Of a stretch of 6,237 nucleotides of DNA, positions 5,841 to 6,237 are shown piece after piece (within the stretch, counting starts at the first letter, position 1; every line of letters starts with the position of its first letter). The stretch spans positions 1 to 6,237 of the forward strand of contig JAOZQC010000213.1 of NCBI GenBank assembly GCA_029932425.1, given 5' to 3'. Source of the stretch: Planctomycetota bacterium. GTDB taxonomy: Bacteria > Planctomycetota > JAJSAM01. A program made the position numbers and the translations under genes. Under the pieces are notes generated by a model. The model worked only from the letters and a program-made list of their open reading frames with translations, was not told where the DNA came from and made no database searches.

Positions 5841-6237
5841 ATGGCCGCGACCATCGAAGGCACCTACGACGGCAAGGGGCTCCGCATCGCCATCATCGCC
5901 TCCCGGTTCAACGACTTCGTCTCCGCCAAGCTGGTGGAGGGGGCGCTCGACGCCCTCTCCCGCCACGAGGTGGCTCCGGAAGACGTGACCCTGGTCCGGG
6001 TGCCGGGGGCGTTCGAGATCCCGCTCGTGGCGAAGCGCCTGGCGGAGAGCGGCGACCACGACGCCGTCCTCTGCCTGGGGGCGGTGATCCGGGGGCAGAC
6101 CCCGCACTTCGACTACGTGGCGGCCGAGGTGGCGAAGGGAGTGGCGCTGGCGTCGTTCCAGACCGGGGTGCCGGTGGTGTTCGGGGTGGTCACCGCGGAC
6201 ACCCTCGAGCAGGCCATCGACCGGGCGGGAGCGAAGA
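5841..6237 (+). CDS. ribH: 6,7-dimethyl-8-ribityllumazine synthase (cut by window edge)
   Basis: RibH condenses 5-amino-6-ribitylaminouracil with 3,4-dihydroxy-2-butanone 4-phosphate to give 6,7-dimethyl-8-ribityllumazine, the direct precursor of riboflavin. It usually assembles as a pentamer or a 60-subunit shell. The 132 visible residues carry all main motifs: SRFN (21-24), VPGAFEIP (54-61), GAVIRGQTPHFDYV (80-93, with the catalytic His89) and FGVVTADTLEQAIDR (114-128). Only about the last 20-25 residues, including the usual basic C-terminal helix, are missing beyond the right edge. The ATG at 5841 is preceded by GGAGA (5830-5834) at 6 nt, a good ribosome binding site. It is the only plus-strand gene seen and is divergent from moeA. 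Confidence 0.97.
   Translation, partial: MAATIEGTYDGKGLRIAIIASRFNDFVSAKLVEGALDALSRHEVAPEDVTLVRVPGAFEIPLVAKRLAESGDHDAVLCLGAVIRGQTPHFDYVAAEVAKGVALASFQTGVPVVFGVVTADTLEQAIDRAGAK

Noticed and set aside
3789..6107. A 772-codon minus-strand frame across moeA, lnt and the ribH start
   Set aside because: Low-complexity Gly/Arg/Pro/Ala translation out of frame with moeA and lnt; it also runs antisense through ribH. A compositional shadow.

Overview
This is a GC-rich bacterial chromosome segment dominated by housekeeping genes. Five complete or nearly complete genes and one cut gene lie on the minus strand, and one cut gene lies on the plus strand. Lnt (lipoprotein N-acylation) together with MreB/MreC points to a diderm, probably rod-shaped, bacterium. 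The phylum cannot be fixed from this window. The lysine-rich membrane-anchored coiled-coil protein and its 52-residue membrane neighbour recall hypothetical proteins of Planctomycetota or other environmental lineages, but that is an impression, not a result.

Layout, right to left as most genes are transcribed. At the right edge ribH (lumazine synthase, riboflavin pathway) runs rightward and is cut after 132 residues. A 94-bp divergent spacer separates it from a leftward moeA-lnt pair, where the lnt start codon overlaps the moeA stop by 8 bp. After lnt comes a 135-bp spacer with a near-perfect sigma70 promoter (TTGACA, 17-bp spacer, GATAAT). This drives a 282-residue membrane-anchored coiled-coil protein and, 21 bp later, a 52-residue single-pass membrane protein. 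A GC-rich hairpin followed by TTTT then closes this transcription unit. Next comes mreB and, overlapping it by 14 bp from a TTG start, mreC, which runs off the left edge.

Roles. MoeA inserts molybdenum into molybdopterin. Lnt adds the third acyl chain to lipoproteins. MreB and MreC organise lateral wall synthesis. RibH makes the riboflavin precursor. The two-gene unit between lnt and mreB is the only part without a recognised function. It has its own strong promoter, strong ribosome binding sites and its own terminator, and its first protein has the same overall plan as MreC (N-terminal membrane segment, coiled coil, C-terminal beta-rich domain). It is the part most worth following up. There is no sign of mobile elements, CRISPR arrays, tRNA or rRNA. 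No gene-free stretch exceeds 300 bases; the three spacers (1581-1692, 2722-2856, 5747-5840) are described below.
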